Source: Gnetum montanum (taxonomy: Eukaryota > Streptophyta > Gnetopsida > Gnetales > Gnetaceae). From it: 64,000 bases of DNA. Of the stretch, positions 45,183-56,779 are shown piece after piece. A program made the position numbers and the translations under genes. Each line of letters begins with the position of its first letter. The first letter of the stretch is position 1. The stretch covers positions 55,106-119,105 of the forward strand of contig MNCI01003700.1 of assembly GCA_015680685.1 (NCBI GenBank). The letters are read 5' to 3'. The notes beneath the pieces are model-generated. The model saw only the letters and a list, made by a program, of their open reading frames with translations. It was not told where the DNA came from and searched no databases.

Positions 45183-47284
45183 NCAACTCTTTATCTGTGA
45201 ACCACATCTGATAAGTTGCCCCACTATGCTTACTATAATCAAGTGTGTGAACCCTGATGGGGTAAGTGTGACCGAGTTTCAATATTTCCAACATGTAAGG
45301 ATCCTCATCTTCCATTTATTAATCCTTGCCATGCTCAAATGTTTAGTCATGGAGGATATCCCCCATTCTAATAACAAGCAAGATGAATAAATAATTTTCA
45401 TTTTGTTTAATTTTATAATTTTTGTTTTCCTGTTTTTCATTGTTCGATTTCTTGTTTTATCTTTTTGTCTTTTTGTACTTTTACATTTTTATAAGTAATC
45501 TCATCTATGAATAAACACTCATGTGGCTCGTTGGTTTAGGTGTGTTCTATGTTATCAAGTCTTGAGCGATCAATTATGTGGACAGTAAGCCCATTACACC
45601 CACTCATACATTCTACAAATAAGAGGTTCTAATCAAGGGTATAGTGATATTCTTGACATTTTTAAAACTTAAAATTAATTTTGTGTTCATTGTACCCGGA
45701 ATGAAGAGGGATGGATCAAGAGGGAATGATTAGGGTGTGACATTAAGGGGACTTGGGGATTCTCTTTGGTGACATCTATGAGAGTTATCATGCAACGTGG
45801 TTGTACTAAGATCCTTGTAGATCTAACAAAAAATGGGAGTAAGAGTAATCAAAAGGGCACTCAAAAATCTAATGTTGTTCTAGGGGGTCCCACTGGAAAG
45901 ACATGCACCCATGCCTAAACGTTGGCAGCTTCTCTGGATTCAGTAAAAAAAATAAAGAGAAAAAAAAGGGAAGTGCCACAAAACAAAAATCACTCCTCCC
46001 ATGAACAAAATGCCAAGTGATTGTACGCCTTGTTGTTCTGGTACTCTCATAGTCACTCATCATGGGATGAAACAATGCGGTGTCACTGACAAGAGGAATG
46101 GACTTGGTCCTGATCTTGGAATGACGGGTTAATGACATGTTAATCATGCTTTACACGCAAGATTCATTGTGCCCTGGGTTAGTTACCTCATGTCCCAATC
46201 TCTACAATCCTTTCTATACCCTGTCTCATCTTGTTGTCCATATAATTGTAGCTCATGTCTTGTATAGCATAGAATTCTTACCTCATTCTGGTGATATTTA
46301 CATGTGTGTGTTTTGTGGAACTAGTGCGAATTACATTTAACCCTTCGAGTACCCACGAATACTTTTAAGTGTGGTTACGCAAGGGCATTATAGGTTGGAA
46401 CCTACTTTGGGGAGGATCCACTTGCGTAATTTTTGTAATTTGCACTTATGTCCCACCTTCCATACACCATTTATTACCCTTAGCATATTGCCAATGATTT
46501 TCTCTCCCTTATTACTACCCCTTTGAATTTCAACGTTCCTATGCACCATTACATAGCCTTTTTCTCTCACTTACCACTCGAGGCCTTATTGCTTAAGTTC
46601 ACCTACATCTTATTATTCATGCCTTCAAAACCATCTAATTATCCTAGAACCCTTCAACATGTACCACATATCCTAATTTCTATTTTTCTTCCATTCCAGA
46701 AAAACCCTTCAAAATTTGGTATTTTTCCCTCGGCCTAAACATCAATAAGTCACGATATCGCTTATGTGATGTATCGTATGTGATATTGCGTCCCTATAAC
46801 ATTTATATAGCCGATCCCCCCATAAAACTTAGCATCATTTTTCACAATTCATGCGGGGAAATTTTTCAAATTTTTCTCTATGACTTGCGATTGTGTGATC
46901 CTTACTTTCATACCCCTAACTCACTCACTGGTACTTCGATTTTTATTTTGTTTGAACCTACTTGAACCTAGAGTGTTCAGCTTAGTTGTGGGGGAGGAAA
47001 ATGCATTGAATAGTGCATAAATTTTTTGGAATTTATCATTGTCCAAAGGACATTATCAAGGGTAATTAGACATAACATTTAGAATAATTGTGCCGAAAAT
47101 AAATTTTTTTCCTTTACGTACACCGGGAAACTAAAATTGGAAACCACCTAAGTAAAAAGGACCCACTATTATAATCTTTCAAGACATATCACATAGAGAT
47201 AAAATGACTTAATTAATGCAAGAAGTAAGGTAAAACCTAACTTTGGTAACAACCTTACTAACGATTGGCCCCGTGTGATTGCAA
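45127..47284 (+). other. Untranslated middle region of copy D
   Basis: After the gap there is an 80-codon open piece ending at 45390 with no clear domain, then a T-rich stretch. A conserved TTTGGGGAGGATCCACTTG lies at 46406-46424, and a block of GATATCGC-type palindromes with a TATA run at 46750-46810. TTGTGGGGGAGGAAAATGCA lies at 46985-47004. Athila-type elements are known to have purine-rich motifs between pol and the env-like ORF. Confidence 0.5.
46750..46810 (+). promoter_or_regulatory. Possible internal promoter ahead of ORF2 (D)
   Basis: CGATATCGC, GTATCGTATG and TGATATTGCG are followed by TATATA at 46804-46809, about 480 bp before the ORF2 start. The same order, palindromes then TATA box, marks the U3 of the LTR (50280-50343). 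Copy F has an equivalent block at the same distance. Activity is inferred. Confidence 0.35.
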
Positions 47285-50077
47285 ATGGCCTCGAAACGTG
47301 GACAACAGGAAGGTCCTACTCAAGGTGCAAGTAAATGACCTAGGAGAGGAAAAGAATGAGTCCCTACCAGAAAACATGTAGAATAGGAGGAATAATCATT
47401 TAGTATTCATTAAGAGGACCCTCATACCATATAGTCCAGGCAGGCAGAGGGAGGAGCTGCTGTAGCACCTGAACAGGGACAACATCTCACATTGCCCCTG
47501 GATTGCATTCAGGCTATCCACGAAAGGTCCACATTCACTACGGTGATTCTGGAATTAAATTTTGAATCTTTTGTAGAGTTCACTCCCGAGGCTATTAGGG
47601 ATCACCTCAAAGGGTCTCCCTTATGGCCTACCCTCTCTAAAAGCGGTGCTTGGTACCTAGGGGAGACGTACCAATTCTGGCACAATAGAGAACAAGGCAC
47701 CACCGTCAATATTTGTGGCATGTTAGTTGATTTATCGATGAAGGCCATTTCAAAAGTGTTAAACCTTCTAAATATAGGGCCTAAGGTTGCTCAGTTGTCT
47801 ACTCGTTTAGACTCCAATGTATGACAAGTTTGGTTGGAAAGGGCATATGGCAGGGATAAGACATTTGGAGAGTTGACGACATAAGAGAGGATCTACTTCA
47901 AAATTGGAATGTATCACCTCTTCCCCATGAAGGGCTTAAAAAGAATATCAACATATGTAGAAAGAGGATGTGCAATTCTGGTGGAAAAGGTTAATGCTAA
48001 CCTACCTCATTTATACCTTACAGAGATCTTGAGGTGGTTCGAGGAATAGAAGACAGGGAAGATGGTGTTGCCCTTTCCTTGTCTTATCAGGAAGCTATGC
48101 TGACATTTTGGTATCAAGGGATACACTAATGATGTCCTCTGAAAAGCCCAAAATGCTTCATATGATAAACTGTTAAAGCCACTAGCTGCAAGGAAAATCA
48201 CTAGTGAGATGCTAGGACTAGAACAAGAAGAAGAATAGATGGTTGGACCAATTGCAACTCAACTTGCAAGACCCATCCAACTTCCAAGTGTAGGACCCAT
48301 TCAATAATAGGAAGTAGGGCCTAGCATGGGCCAGGATCAACCACCATCACCAAAATATTACAGACCGTCGATGAGCCACCTGAGGCCCATCGCTGAGACG
48401 GTCAGTTGGGGAAGTTGTGACGATGCAAATCTCTTCTGCATCATTGACGATGTCATACAGCCCACAATTTCTTTGGATCATGTAAGGGGAGAAGTGTCTA
48501 TTCATACAAGAGGAGGGGAAGGTACTTGGTCACAACAGATCTTAGGAAACACTACATCTTTCCAAGTGCAATTAGAAATTGGTGAAGGGGCCACAATAGT
48601 GGTCATGCAACACTAGGATGCAGTAGGAGCCATAGAAGTGTTCACATACCACATTAAAGAATTGTTCAATGTACCTTTTGTACCATCAGTAGATTTCATA
48701 GGAGTACATGATGCTCAAGCTTTGGCCAGAATCTCAATGACTCCTATGGAACATGAGGATGCACTTGATCAATTGCTACAAATAGGATAAATAATGATGT
48801 CCCAGTTTGACATCCCTCAAGATGTTACAACAATTCAATCAGACCTCATTTCCACTAAGGGAAAGTTGGCCTTAATAGAAGTGAGGGTCAAGCATGCTAA
48901 AGCAGAGGTGTAGAAATTGCAAGAATAGCTCTTGTCCCTACAAGCAACACAACAGCGAGATCCATTGCAATTTGTTCCCATAGACTGGCTAGACTATTTC
49001 AAAACTGAGCAACTAACCGAACTACTAATGGAGAATAAGAAGGTGGCTAAAGAAAAAGAGAAGGTTTTTTGGGATTCCTCTACAGCATAGGCGCAAACTG
49101 ATGCACATATCAAGGCACTCAAAGCTTTACAGGAGGAAAACAAGAAGCTTGTTACTGACAACCTTTAGTTGACCTCTATGGAGAAGCAAAAGAATGTTCT
49201 CGAAGAACACTTTCATCAGTTGAGAGAACAATTTATCCAAGTCAACCAAGACATAAGCTATTTAGCTAGGGAGAATTGAACCCTCTCAATGGAGGAGGTA
49301 TGCACCATTTGCCTAAAGATTGCCATTGAAATAAGCTCATGGAAAAATGAGGCTAAACGACATGAAAAGCTAAAGAAGCACTTCTGAGACTAGGTGGGAA
49401 TGTACAAACAAATCCTTGAGAAGGAGATCCATATGGCTAAGGCCCACATCAACACTATCAATGCTTAACACACTAACTGGTAGGCCATATTGGACACATA
49501 TGCCTTAGCCCACTAGGCGGAACTTAAGAATCGGGACCTGCAGATCCAAGATCTTATAGAATACATGGAGTTGGCAAACTTATGGTATGCTAACCTTGCC
49601 ATGTTAATAGTAGGGTGCCCAAGGATAGAGCTTGAACAACAGGTAGCTACCACTTACAGCAAATATGAAATAGAATTTGCAGAATGCAAGAAGTTATTGC
49701 AAAAATTGGAGATTGCAAATTCTAAAATTGAGGTGGTAAAAGCAAGCTACCAAGGATAGAAAGATGTTGCAATGGACTTGGCTCGATGGCTTTTAGATTT
49801 TCAAGAGTACAGAGAAAAAGCTAGAGCCTACAAGGAGGAACAATGGGTGTTTACAGCTTTGTATGTCAAGGCCAATCAAATGTTTCTGCAACTACCCTAC
49901 CCATGGAAGGTGCCAATTCTATCAAACATTAGAAAATTAGCATGGATGGCATAGGATCCCTAGATTGAAAAAGAGAAACTCCAGGCAATACTCCAACGCC
50001 ATCAAGCCCCAAAACCTGGAGCACAAGACAAGGGGAAGACACCTATGGAGGAGCCACCACCACCAGGAACTACATGA
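47285..50077 (+). pseudogene. ORF2 (env-position coiled-coil protein), copy D
   Basis: One reading frame of 931 codons runs from MASKRGQQEGPTQG at 47285 to EPPPPGTT-stop at 50077 without any frameshift, but with about 29 internal stops. Most can be read as CAA, CAG, CGA or TGG changed by one transition. Parts in order: basic start; globular block with LELNFESFVEFTPEAIRDHL, LWPTLS, WHNREQGTTVNICGMLVDLS and ISKVLNLLNIG (47540-47795); LPFPCLIRKLC and GIKGYTND (about 48070-48135); a Pro-rich hinge; a long coiled coil (about 48790-49900); and MFLQLPYPWKVPIL (49879-49920). Similar in type to the putative plant transposon protein of Athila-like elements, by inference. No signal peptide or membrane segment is seen, so a true envelope role is doubtful. 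Confidence 0.7.
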
Positions 50078-50240
50078 GTTCCAACAATTTTGTAGCTATA
50101 GAACATTCTTTCTATTGTGTCTCAATTTTTTTTGATTCCACACTGTGACATAAGCCCATTTTCACCATCCAATAATTCTGTACCTATCCACTATGTAATC
50201 CATGAATCTTGTTCTCACTATAACTCAAGGACGAGTTTTC

Positions 50241-50257
50241 ATTTAGTCGTGGGGGTA
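50241..50257 (+). other. Polypurine tract of copy D
   Basis: ATTTAGTCGTGGGGGTA directly precedes the LTR start TGATGAGT; the same motif precedes every 3' LTR of this family in the window. Confidence 0.8.
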
Positions 50258-51065
50258 TGATGAGTCACCATTTAGTCAACCATGATATCGTGTATGCGAT
50301 ATTGTGTATGTGATATCACAGCTTGTCTCCTCATCTATAAATAAGAGGCAGATAGTTCTGATAAGCACCTTTTATCAATTTTAGTTTAAGTGTTAATTTT
50401 TAGTAGTTCTTTCTCTCAACCCTTTTCCTCCCAGTGTATGCCTGCAGTGTGGTGATTGTAATTGTACGACATCCTTATTCGAGTGTGATGTACTTGGACA
50501 TGCACATGACTGAAAATAAAGATTGATATTACTTCATCATTGCAACATTCACTTAGCTTAATTATTTACTTAATTGTTATTTACTACTTTTGTAGTTAAA
50601 TCTCTTCTCACCCTAAACTCCGGTTAAATGCAGAATGAGTACGACTTAATTACGAGCATTTAAGTGTGACTACTTGGTAACCCAGTAGTGTACCTAGTAT
50701 CTACGCTTGGTAATCCCAGTGGTAGTCATGCACAAAGTCCAAGATGTGTACGGATGATTGAGGAATGGATGCTCATCACACATAGGCTAGCTTAGATTCT
50801 CTCTCACCCTTCTCTCTTAGCTTAGTTAATATTATCTTCCATTGCCTTCAGGAGTAGTAGTAGTATAGGAACACATCATACACCTCATTCTAGACTAAAC
50901 CATACGTGACAAAGTTAACACTAGTATAGATGGGAAGACAACGAATTATGACCTAAGAATAACTGTCTAGATACCACAACTAGTTTTTCTACAGAGTTCG
51001 ATCGAATTGTGCGTGAAACACTCATATTCTTATGGTTGAGTGTAGGGGTACCTCGCCACTCATCA
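50258..51065 (+). repeat. Shared LTR between D and D'
   Basis: The 808-bp LTR starts TGATGAGT and ends ACTCATCA, a perfect 8-bp terminal inverted repeat. It is preceded by a polypurine tract and followed by a primer site, so it serves as 3' LTR of D and 5' LTR of D'. Confidence 0.9.
50336..50343 (+). promoter_or_regulatory. TATA box of D LTR
   Basis: TATAAATA about 80 bp into the LTR, right after GATATCG/GATATCA palindromes at 50284-50318. Confidence 0.6.
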
Positions 51066-51400
51066 TTGGTGCTATTGCCGAGGATGCTACTAGTTGTCTA
51101 GACTAGTTATATCATACAAGGTCTCTGTATAGGAATTAATGATATATCTTTTAGGAAGAAATAATTATGAAAAGTCTCATATAAATTCACACACAATTTC
51201 ACAACCATGCCTCTCCTACAAGACTATAATAATGCCACACCTAGTGAGGAAGTTCATTGGAAAACCAACGAACTATATGACAATGAAGATTGGAGTACGC
51301 AACCAAAGGTGGGGGTTTCTTATAAACATAAACAAAAGGAATGTCATCCCAACGCATGAAAGCAACTCATCACCTATATCTCGGTTGACTAAATGATGAC
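51066..51400 (+). pseudogene. D' leader and gag start, truncated
   Basis: Primer site TTGGTGCTATTGCCGAGGAT, then sequence nearly identical to 43284-43590, including the gag start MPLLQDYNNATPSEEVHWKT at 51208. Similarity fades at about 51365-51400. Confidence 0.8.
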
Positions 51401-52600
51401 TTGTCACCTATCCATGTAGTTGAGCTTGCAAAGTCAAAAGATCAAACTTACTATTTTTGAACTTAAGATCAACTTCAAGTGATCTATACTTAACTCCTAG
51501 TTTGATTTTAATAAACCTAAGTTGAAATTGACAACTTTGTACCTATAAATATGAACTCAAAACATAAATTTTAGATTAGTTTCTTGAGATTTAAAAGTAC
51601 TTATCAAATTTTAGGAAATTGAGAGCATAAGAACTTTCCACCTTCATAGCACCTATGTGCTTTATAGTCACTTTCTGCATCTTCAATGTCATTTTTAGAG
51701 AGAATTTTTAGGATTCTACAACACATTGTAGCATTAGAACTTTTTTAGCTCAAGTGTTAGTGATGGGACCCTAAGGCAAAATAGCCCTATTTTAGCCTAA
51801 AATTAATTTTGGATTGTACCTCTAGCTTTTCCATCCACATCTTGACCCTCTATAGGTTCATCTCCACTCTCCAAACCCATATTTTTCTCAAGAATTCAAG
51901 CTCTTATTATTAGTTTTAATTCACTTATGTTTTTCATCTATCACTTATAGTTTTGGTGTTCCATAGGATATGAACACTTTGTTACACATTAACAAAAGGG
52001 TTTATTATTTGGGAAGGAATCTGAGACACTGCTTCCCATATCATAGACTTAATATTTTACCATTTTATGCTTTTTTACTTAGATTTTATAATTATTTTTA
52101 TTCTATTGCTCAAAATTTATTCCATACTCAGTTTATTTTCTATAGTTTATACTTAGTCATTTTTCAGCAATTTACACCTACCATTTTTAGCATTAAAACC
52201 TTACTCTTTTATCATTCCCATACCATTCCTAGTTCATTTGTAGTTGGCTAAGTCCATATTTTATGAAAGGTTTTATACCCCTTCATTTCATAATCATCGA
52301 TATATTAAGGATTAGATTGATTTGAAGATCATTTATACCTACATGCTAAGTATTTCAACACTTAGTTCATAAAGGTATTCTTGTAGGAGTGTGAAGAACA
52401 TTTAAGTAGGAATATTTTTTTATAGTATTTTGAACTTATCACCTAGCAATCTATAGGTCCTTGCCAACACTCAGGATTTCTCTAACTTTTGTTCTTTTCA
52501 ATTAGATTAATTTTTTTCCTTTTGCACTAGATCCTTATTTATTTTCTAAGTGTGCATAGAAGATTCTCTTTAACATCATGATAAAGAAAGAATATAATTT
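51400..52600. other. AT-rich sequence, no feature recognised
   Basis: No LTR, RNA or domain was seen. The open stretch 51970-52251 is rich in Phe, Tyr and Leu from AT-rich composition and is not taken as a gene. Confidence 0.4.
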
Positions 52601-52655
52601 CTCGTAGAGCTCTCAAGTCTAGAGGTTGATGGAGATGCAAAAAGCCTAGGCAATC

Positions 52656-54450
52656 ATGACACCCATGTCTAAGAATAATTACAAGATTTCATGTGCCAAA
52701 TCAAAGCTCAACATTGATCTTTCTAAAGTCAAATTGCAATGGATGGTTGCATATGAGATTGAAAATATCTTGGAATCTTTTCTACCAAATCCAAGTCAAC
52801 CTATAAAGCTAAATAAAAAGGAACAAATAACACTTACCAAATTTTTGTTCATTCAAGACAACATTTAGAGAATGGCTAAACCTTAATCACAACATAAGGA
52901 GGTTTCAGTGGACCATCTTGTTGGAAATTCTAACATCAATTTTAGCGAGAGATATTAGTTCATAAATCTCCTTAGTGAAGTAAGTAGTAGTGTCAACATT
53001 TATGATGAGGAGGATGAGAATTCTCATGTTTCAATCCTTATATATTTCTACCATCAATCTATTACACTACCACGTAACCCAATCCTACAACATGATAATC
53101 TCATCAATTCGAATAATCCATTTTTCATGTATTTTCCTTAAACTACTAGTCTTGTTATAGCCATTACCATTGCTTCACCTATTACTTTTCCACCTATAGT
53201 CACTTTGCCACCTACATATAGCCTTTTTTCAAGTACTAGAATCATTAATCCATCATCTCAAGTACAAATTCAAAATCCTAATTTACTGTTAAACTCATTC
53301 CAACTATTATCTCATGTGCTACAAACTCAATAACCTCAAGTGTAATTTTACTTGCCCATCATGTACCTCAATAAAATAAACCACAACTTGTCTCCATGTC
53401 TACTATTATGCCATCATAGCTAGTTTTGCCTAGTAGTAGCTCCATTTTAGGTAAATCCACTATTTTGTCAATTCCTGCAGATCCATCTATATTGATGCTT
53501 TTATTGTAAGATCTATGATCTAGCCTTCACATTAATGAGGTTCAAATAAGAAAAATCACAATGATACATGGGGGTAGTCCTATAGTGTCCATTTTTCATA
53601 TCCTTATTTATTCCATTAGCCCCTTAATCCCCCTTTCTCAAGTTCCCAAAGGAGTCTTATTGCCAATTTTTACAAAGTACAATGGAGAATATAATTCCAC
53701 AAACCATGTTATTATCTTCGGTAATGAATGCATGCTATCAACAAAGTATCCCCATGCCATATTGTGTAGTTTTCTAGCTCTTTGATAAGAAAGGTACTAA
53801 AATGCTATAGGGCCTTACCTTATGGATCCACTGCATTGAAGCAACTCTTCATAAACTTTGTGGAGAGATTCAAATAAAAAATTAACCAAGGGTGGAACTT
53901 TCCAAAACTTTTTGTCCATCAAGTAAGCTTTCAGTTAGTATATCATTAATTTTACCATGTGATTGATATCTGCAACAATGGAACTTACTCATCCTTCATT
54001 TGATGATTAGTTGTTGAACATCTTTGAAGAAGCCATAAGTGATTACATTAGAGGGAAGTTAATCTATCCTAGGCCACTTATCTTCCATGATGTCATAACC
54101 TTTGCTAAATACATTGACAAGGTTGCTATTTAACATAATAATCCAAAATGGACTAGTTTTTGCAACAAAGCAAATGGAGTAGTGAGCAAAGAGAAATCCT
54201 CCAAAAATGTAGGTCAAATCATGACCTCAATGAACTAGACTATATCAGGTTCATCATAAAAAATGAAGGCAATGGAAGGAATAATAATCCAAATCCAAAA
54301 TAAAATACATCAAATGAAGGAAAAAATGAGGCCACAAAGGGACAGGTCCAAATATCATAGATTTCCAAAGACATACATTCAACTATACAACATGTTATAC
54401 AAGGATGTACATATTATGTTAAAATATTTTTTAGAAAAAGTAAGAGCTTG
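52656..54450 (+). pseudogene. Gag of Tat-like element
   Basis: The capsid domain is recognisable as PIFTKYNGEYNSTNHVIIFG (53668-53727), then, after a frameshift at about 53785, KCYRALPYGSTALKQLFINF (about 53800-53860). These fit the Ty3 gag pattern F-x2-Y-x-G-x2-x-P-x2-H and a later W/C-Y-x2-L-P-x-x-S-I. The upstream part (52656-52868) and the Lys-rich part at 54263-54451 may be the flanks of the same polyprotein. Many stops. Confidence 0.5.
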
Positions 54451-55394
54451 ATCCAAAAGATTGCTAACCTTCATGTTTAATACTTCTATGAAGCCTAATA
54501 ATTAGAACATGAAAATTTACTAAGACCCTCTTGATGCACATTGAAGGAGAATTTTGACCTTTCATTTAAAGCCCAAAGATAACTATTCAAAAATCTTCTT
54601 TTTTATTCAAATGGATTCCTCTCAATATCAATCTTTCTTAGCCTTACATCCAACCCCATCAAGGCCCAAAAAGCCTTTTGTTATCATCTTTCCTAGAATT
54701 ATATCAATGTTTTAGCTTCCTAGAATGTAAATAGAACTCCATTAGTTATTGACATGACACCTTACTATGATGAAGTTCCTACAGATTCTAATCCCACTTT
54801 TAGCTATTTTCCTTCACCTCCAAGAAACAAATTTTTGGTCCCTACTTATCTAGTTGACTATCCTCTTATTTTACCCTATGTTATTTAACTCCATCTCATC
54901 CCTTCTCTCCACCTAAGTCATAAGAGCTTCCTTTACATTATATTTCCATTTTTTCTATCAAGATCCTTATCTAGGCTCAAAAAGAAGCAATGGAAAATGA
55001 CGAAAGAAAAGAGAAGGAACATGTCAATAAGTAGCTTGTTCAAAACCAAATGAAAGTTCTATTTTAGGGTATATCAAACGTAAGTCCTCCTACTTTAATT
55101 ATCATCTCAACTCCTCCACCTACATCCACCTACATTAGATGTTATTCCTGCTATGTTAGTTTCTAAGAATGCAAATCTCAATGGTAAGGCCTTGTCCTAA
55201 ATCATTATAGAAATGAAATCAAAATGGAAAACTCTTAGTCTTTTTTACCTCATCTCCACTTCAAAGGAACATCGTTTTGCATTGAAGTAACTTCTAATGT
55301 CTATTATAGTACCTTCAAACATTCAACCTCATGTTTATATAATCTCATTAGTGCTTCACCTCCTATGAAATGAGGTTGGTTTTTTGGTTTTCAA

Positions 55395-55740
55395 GGGAGA
55401 AAACATCAAAACATATATTGTGAAGCATGTCATGTGCTTGCTTCCAATATACATCAGCATACAAATTGGAGACAACATGTTACTATCCTTAGTGATCTTA
55501 GATGATGGAGTTAGAACCAATGTTATCTCATAGGTAGGCATTAAGCATCTCAACCTTGATAAATAGGTTGCATACTCTAATCACAACTCCTCTTTTGTTT
55601 CATTTAGTGACACTAGAGGAGAAATTTTAGAAGTAATAAAATTGCCTTTCTCAATAGGGAGTTGGATTGCATCTAAGGCCATATTCATTATTATTAGAAA
55701 CTCATATGGAATTAATTCTTTTTAAAATGACCTTGGTTAT
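55395..55740 (+). pseudogene. Aspartic protease of Tat-like element
   Basis: LVILDDGVRTNVIS (55489-55530) has the spacing of the retroviral-type active site hydrophobic-D-x-G, followed by GEILEVIKLPFSIGSW (about 55618-55665) as in plant Ty3 proteases. The continuation with the expected GRPWI block is lost. Stops and frameshifts are present. Confidence 0.5.
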
Positions 55741-56779
55741 CATACCATTGTGTTGTTTTCTCACCTTTGCATTAAGAGATACATTTCCCTTGTAAACATA
55801 AGGAAGTAGTTATATGTGCTAATCTTGAAGTTCTAGTTATCTCACATTTAATATTATGGAAGAAATTAGCTTATGATCTCAACTTGCTTTCATTAGTTAA
55901 ACATAATTAATGAAAGAAACACATGAGTTGGATTCAAGTGTTCCTTGGTCTTATAGGACTTACGAATTCATAGACTTAGGATTTTGTGAGTTAGACATCA
56001 TTGAGTTTGTTAAAAATGTAAAGGTTCCCACTAGATATAGAGCCAAGAAATCTATTACTAAGGCATTGCTACCTTCAAATGTTTCTTCCTTATTTTATCA
56101 TTTTATTTTTATTTATTTATAATGTTTATAAGTGCTTTCTAATATTAATTAGCTTTAGTTTCCTTACATGGTTTAGTTATTTTCCTTTGTTATTGTATCA
56201 TACTTGCTTATCTATCATAGTCTTTTCTTTCATTACATATTTTATTTAGTGCTTGTTTCATTTTTACCTTGGAAAAATTGTAAAAACATTAAGCATTATG
56301 AAATTGTAAAATTCCATAAATATAGAAAACTAAAAAACCCATAAAAAAACTATAATAACTAAAAACATATACAACTCAAAAATCATAAAGAATAACAACC
56401 TTGTATCATAGCTAATAGTATATACAATACCCATCAAATACCTCTCATCAATAATGGTCCATAACATCATAAAAAATACAAAAATCTATAAAAATAAAAT
56501 CCATCTCTAACACATAATCATAGCATCTATCCATCAAGGTTTATTGTTATCATGGAAAGGGAGACTCTTCATCACCATTGTTGCATCCTCCACATTCATG
56601 TTCTTGTTGCCAAAAGCTCCTAGGACATCTAGAACTACACAAATAAACAAAAATAAAATTAAAAATACTAGAATATAAAATCCATAAATACTAACTACTA
56701 GATGAAATTTAAAAAAAAAGTCCAAGAAATATTAGGACTAATAGAAAAATAACAAATAAATATAAAATGCATTTCTTAC

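Larger units (their letters stand above)
42773..51400 (+). mobile_element. Copies D and D': tandem LTR-internal-LTR-internal array
   Basis: A 5'-truncated LTR (42773-43263) is followed by a primer site, gag (43404 on), an assembly gap, a middle region, ORF2 (47285-50077), a polypurine tract and a full LTR (50258-51065). That LTR is itself followed by a second primer site and the first roughly 330 bp of a second internal region (D') with the same gag start (51208). A shared LTR between two internal regions is expected after unequal LTR recombination. Confidence 0.8.

Noticed and set aside
44983-45315. Minus-strand frame spanning the assembly gap
   Set aside because: It reads through 62 unknown bases and an inverted repeat, so it may be created by the join.
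47285-50077. Alternative genetic code with TAA and TAG as Gln
   Set aside because: TGA stops occur as well, other frames have frameshifts, and the plant context makes deamination the simpler reason.
47285-50077. ORF2 as a true viral envelope protein
   Set aside because: No signal peptide, transmembrane segment or fusion-like region is visible; only the position matches.
51970-52251. Hydrophobic 93-codon frame
   Set aside because: Composition follows from AT-rich DNA; no homologous copy or domain was seen.
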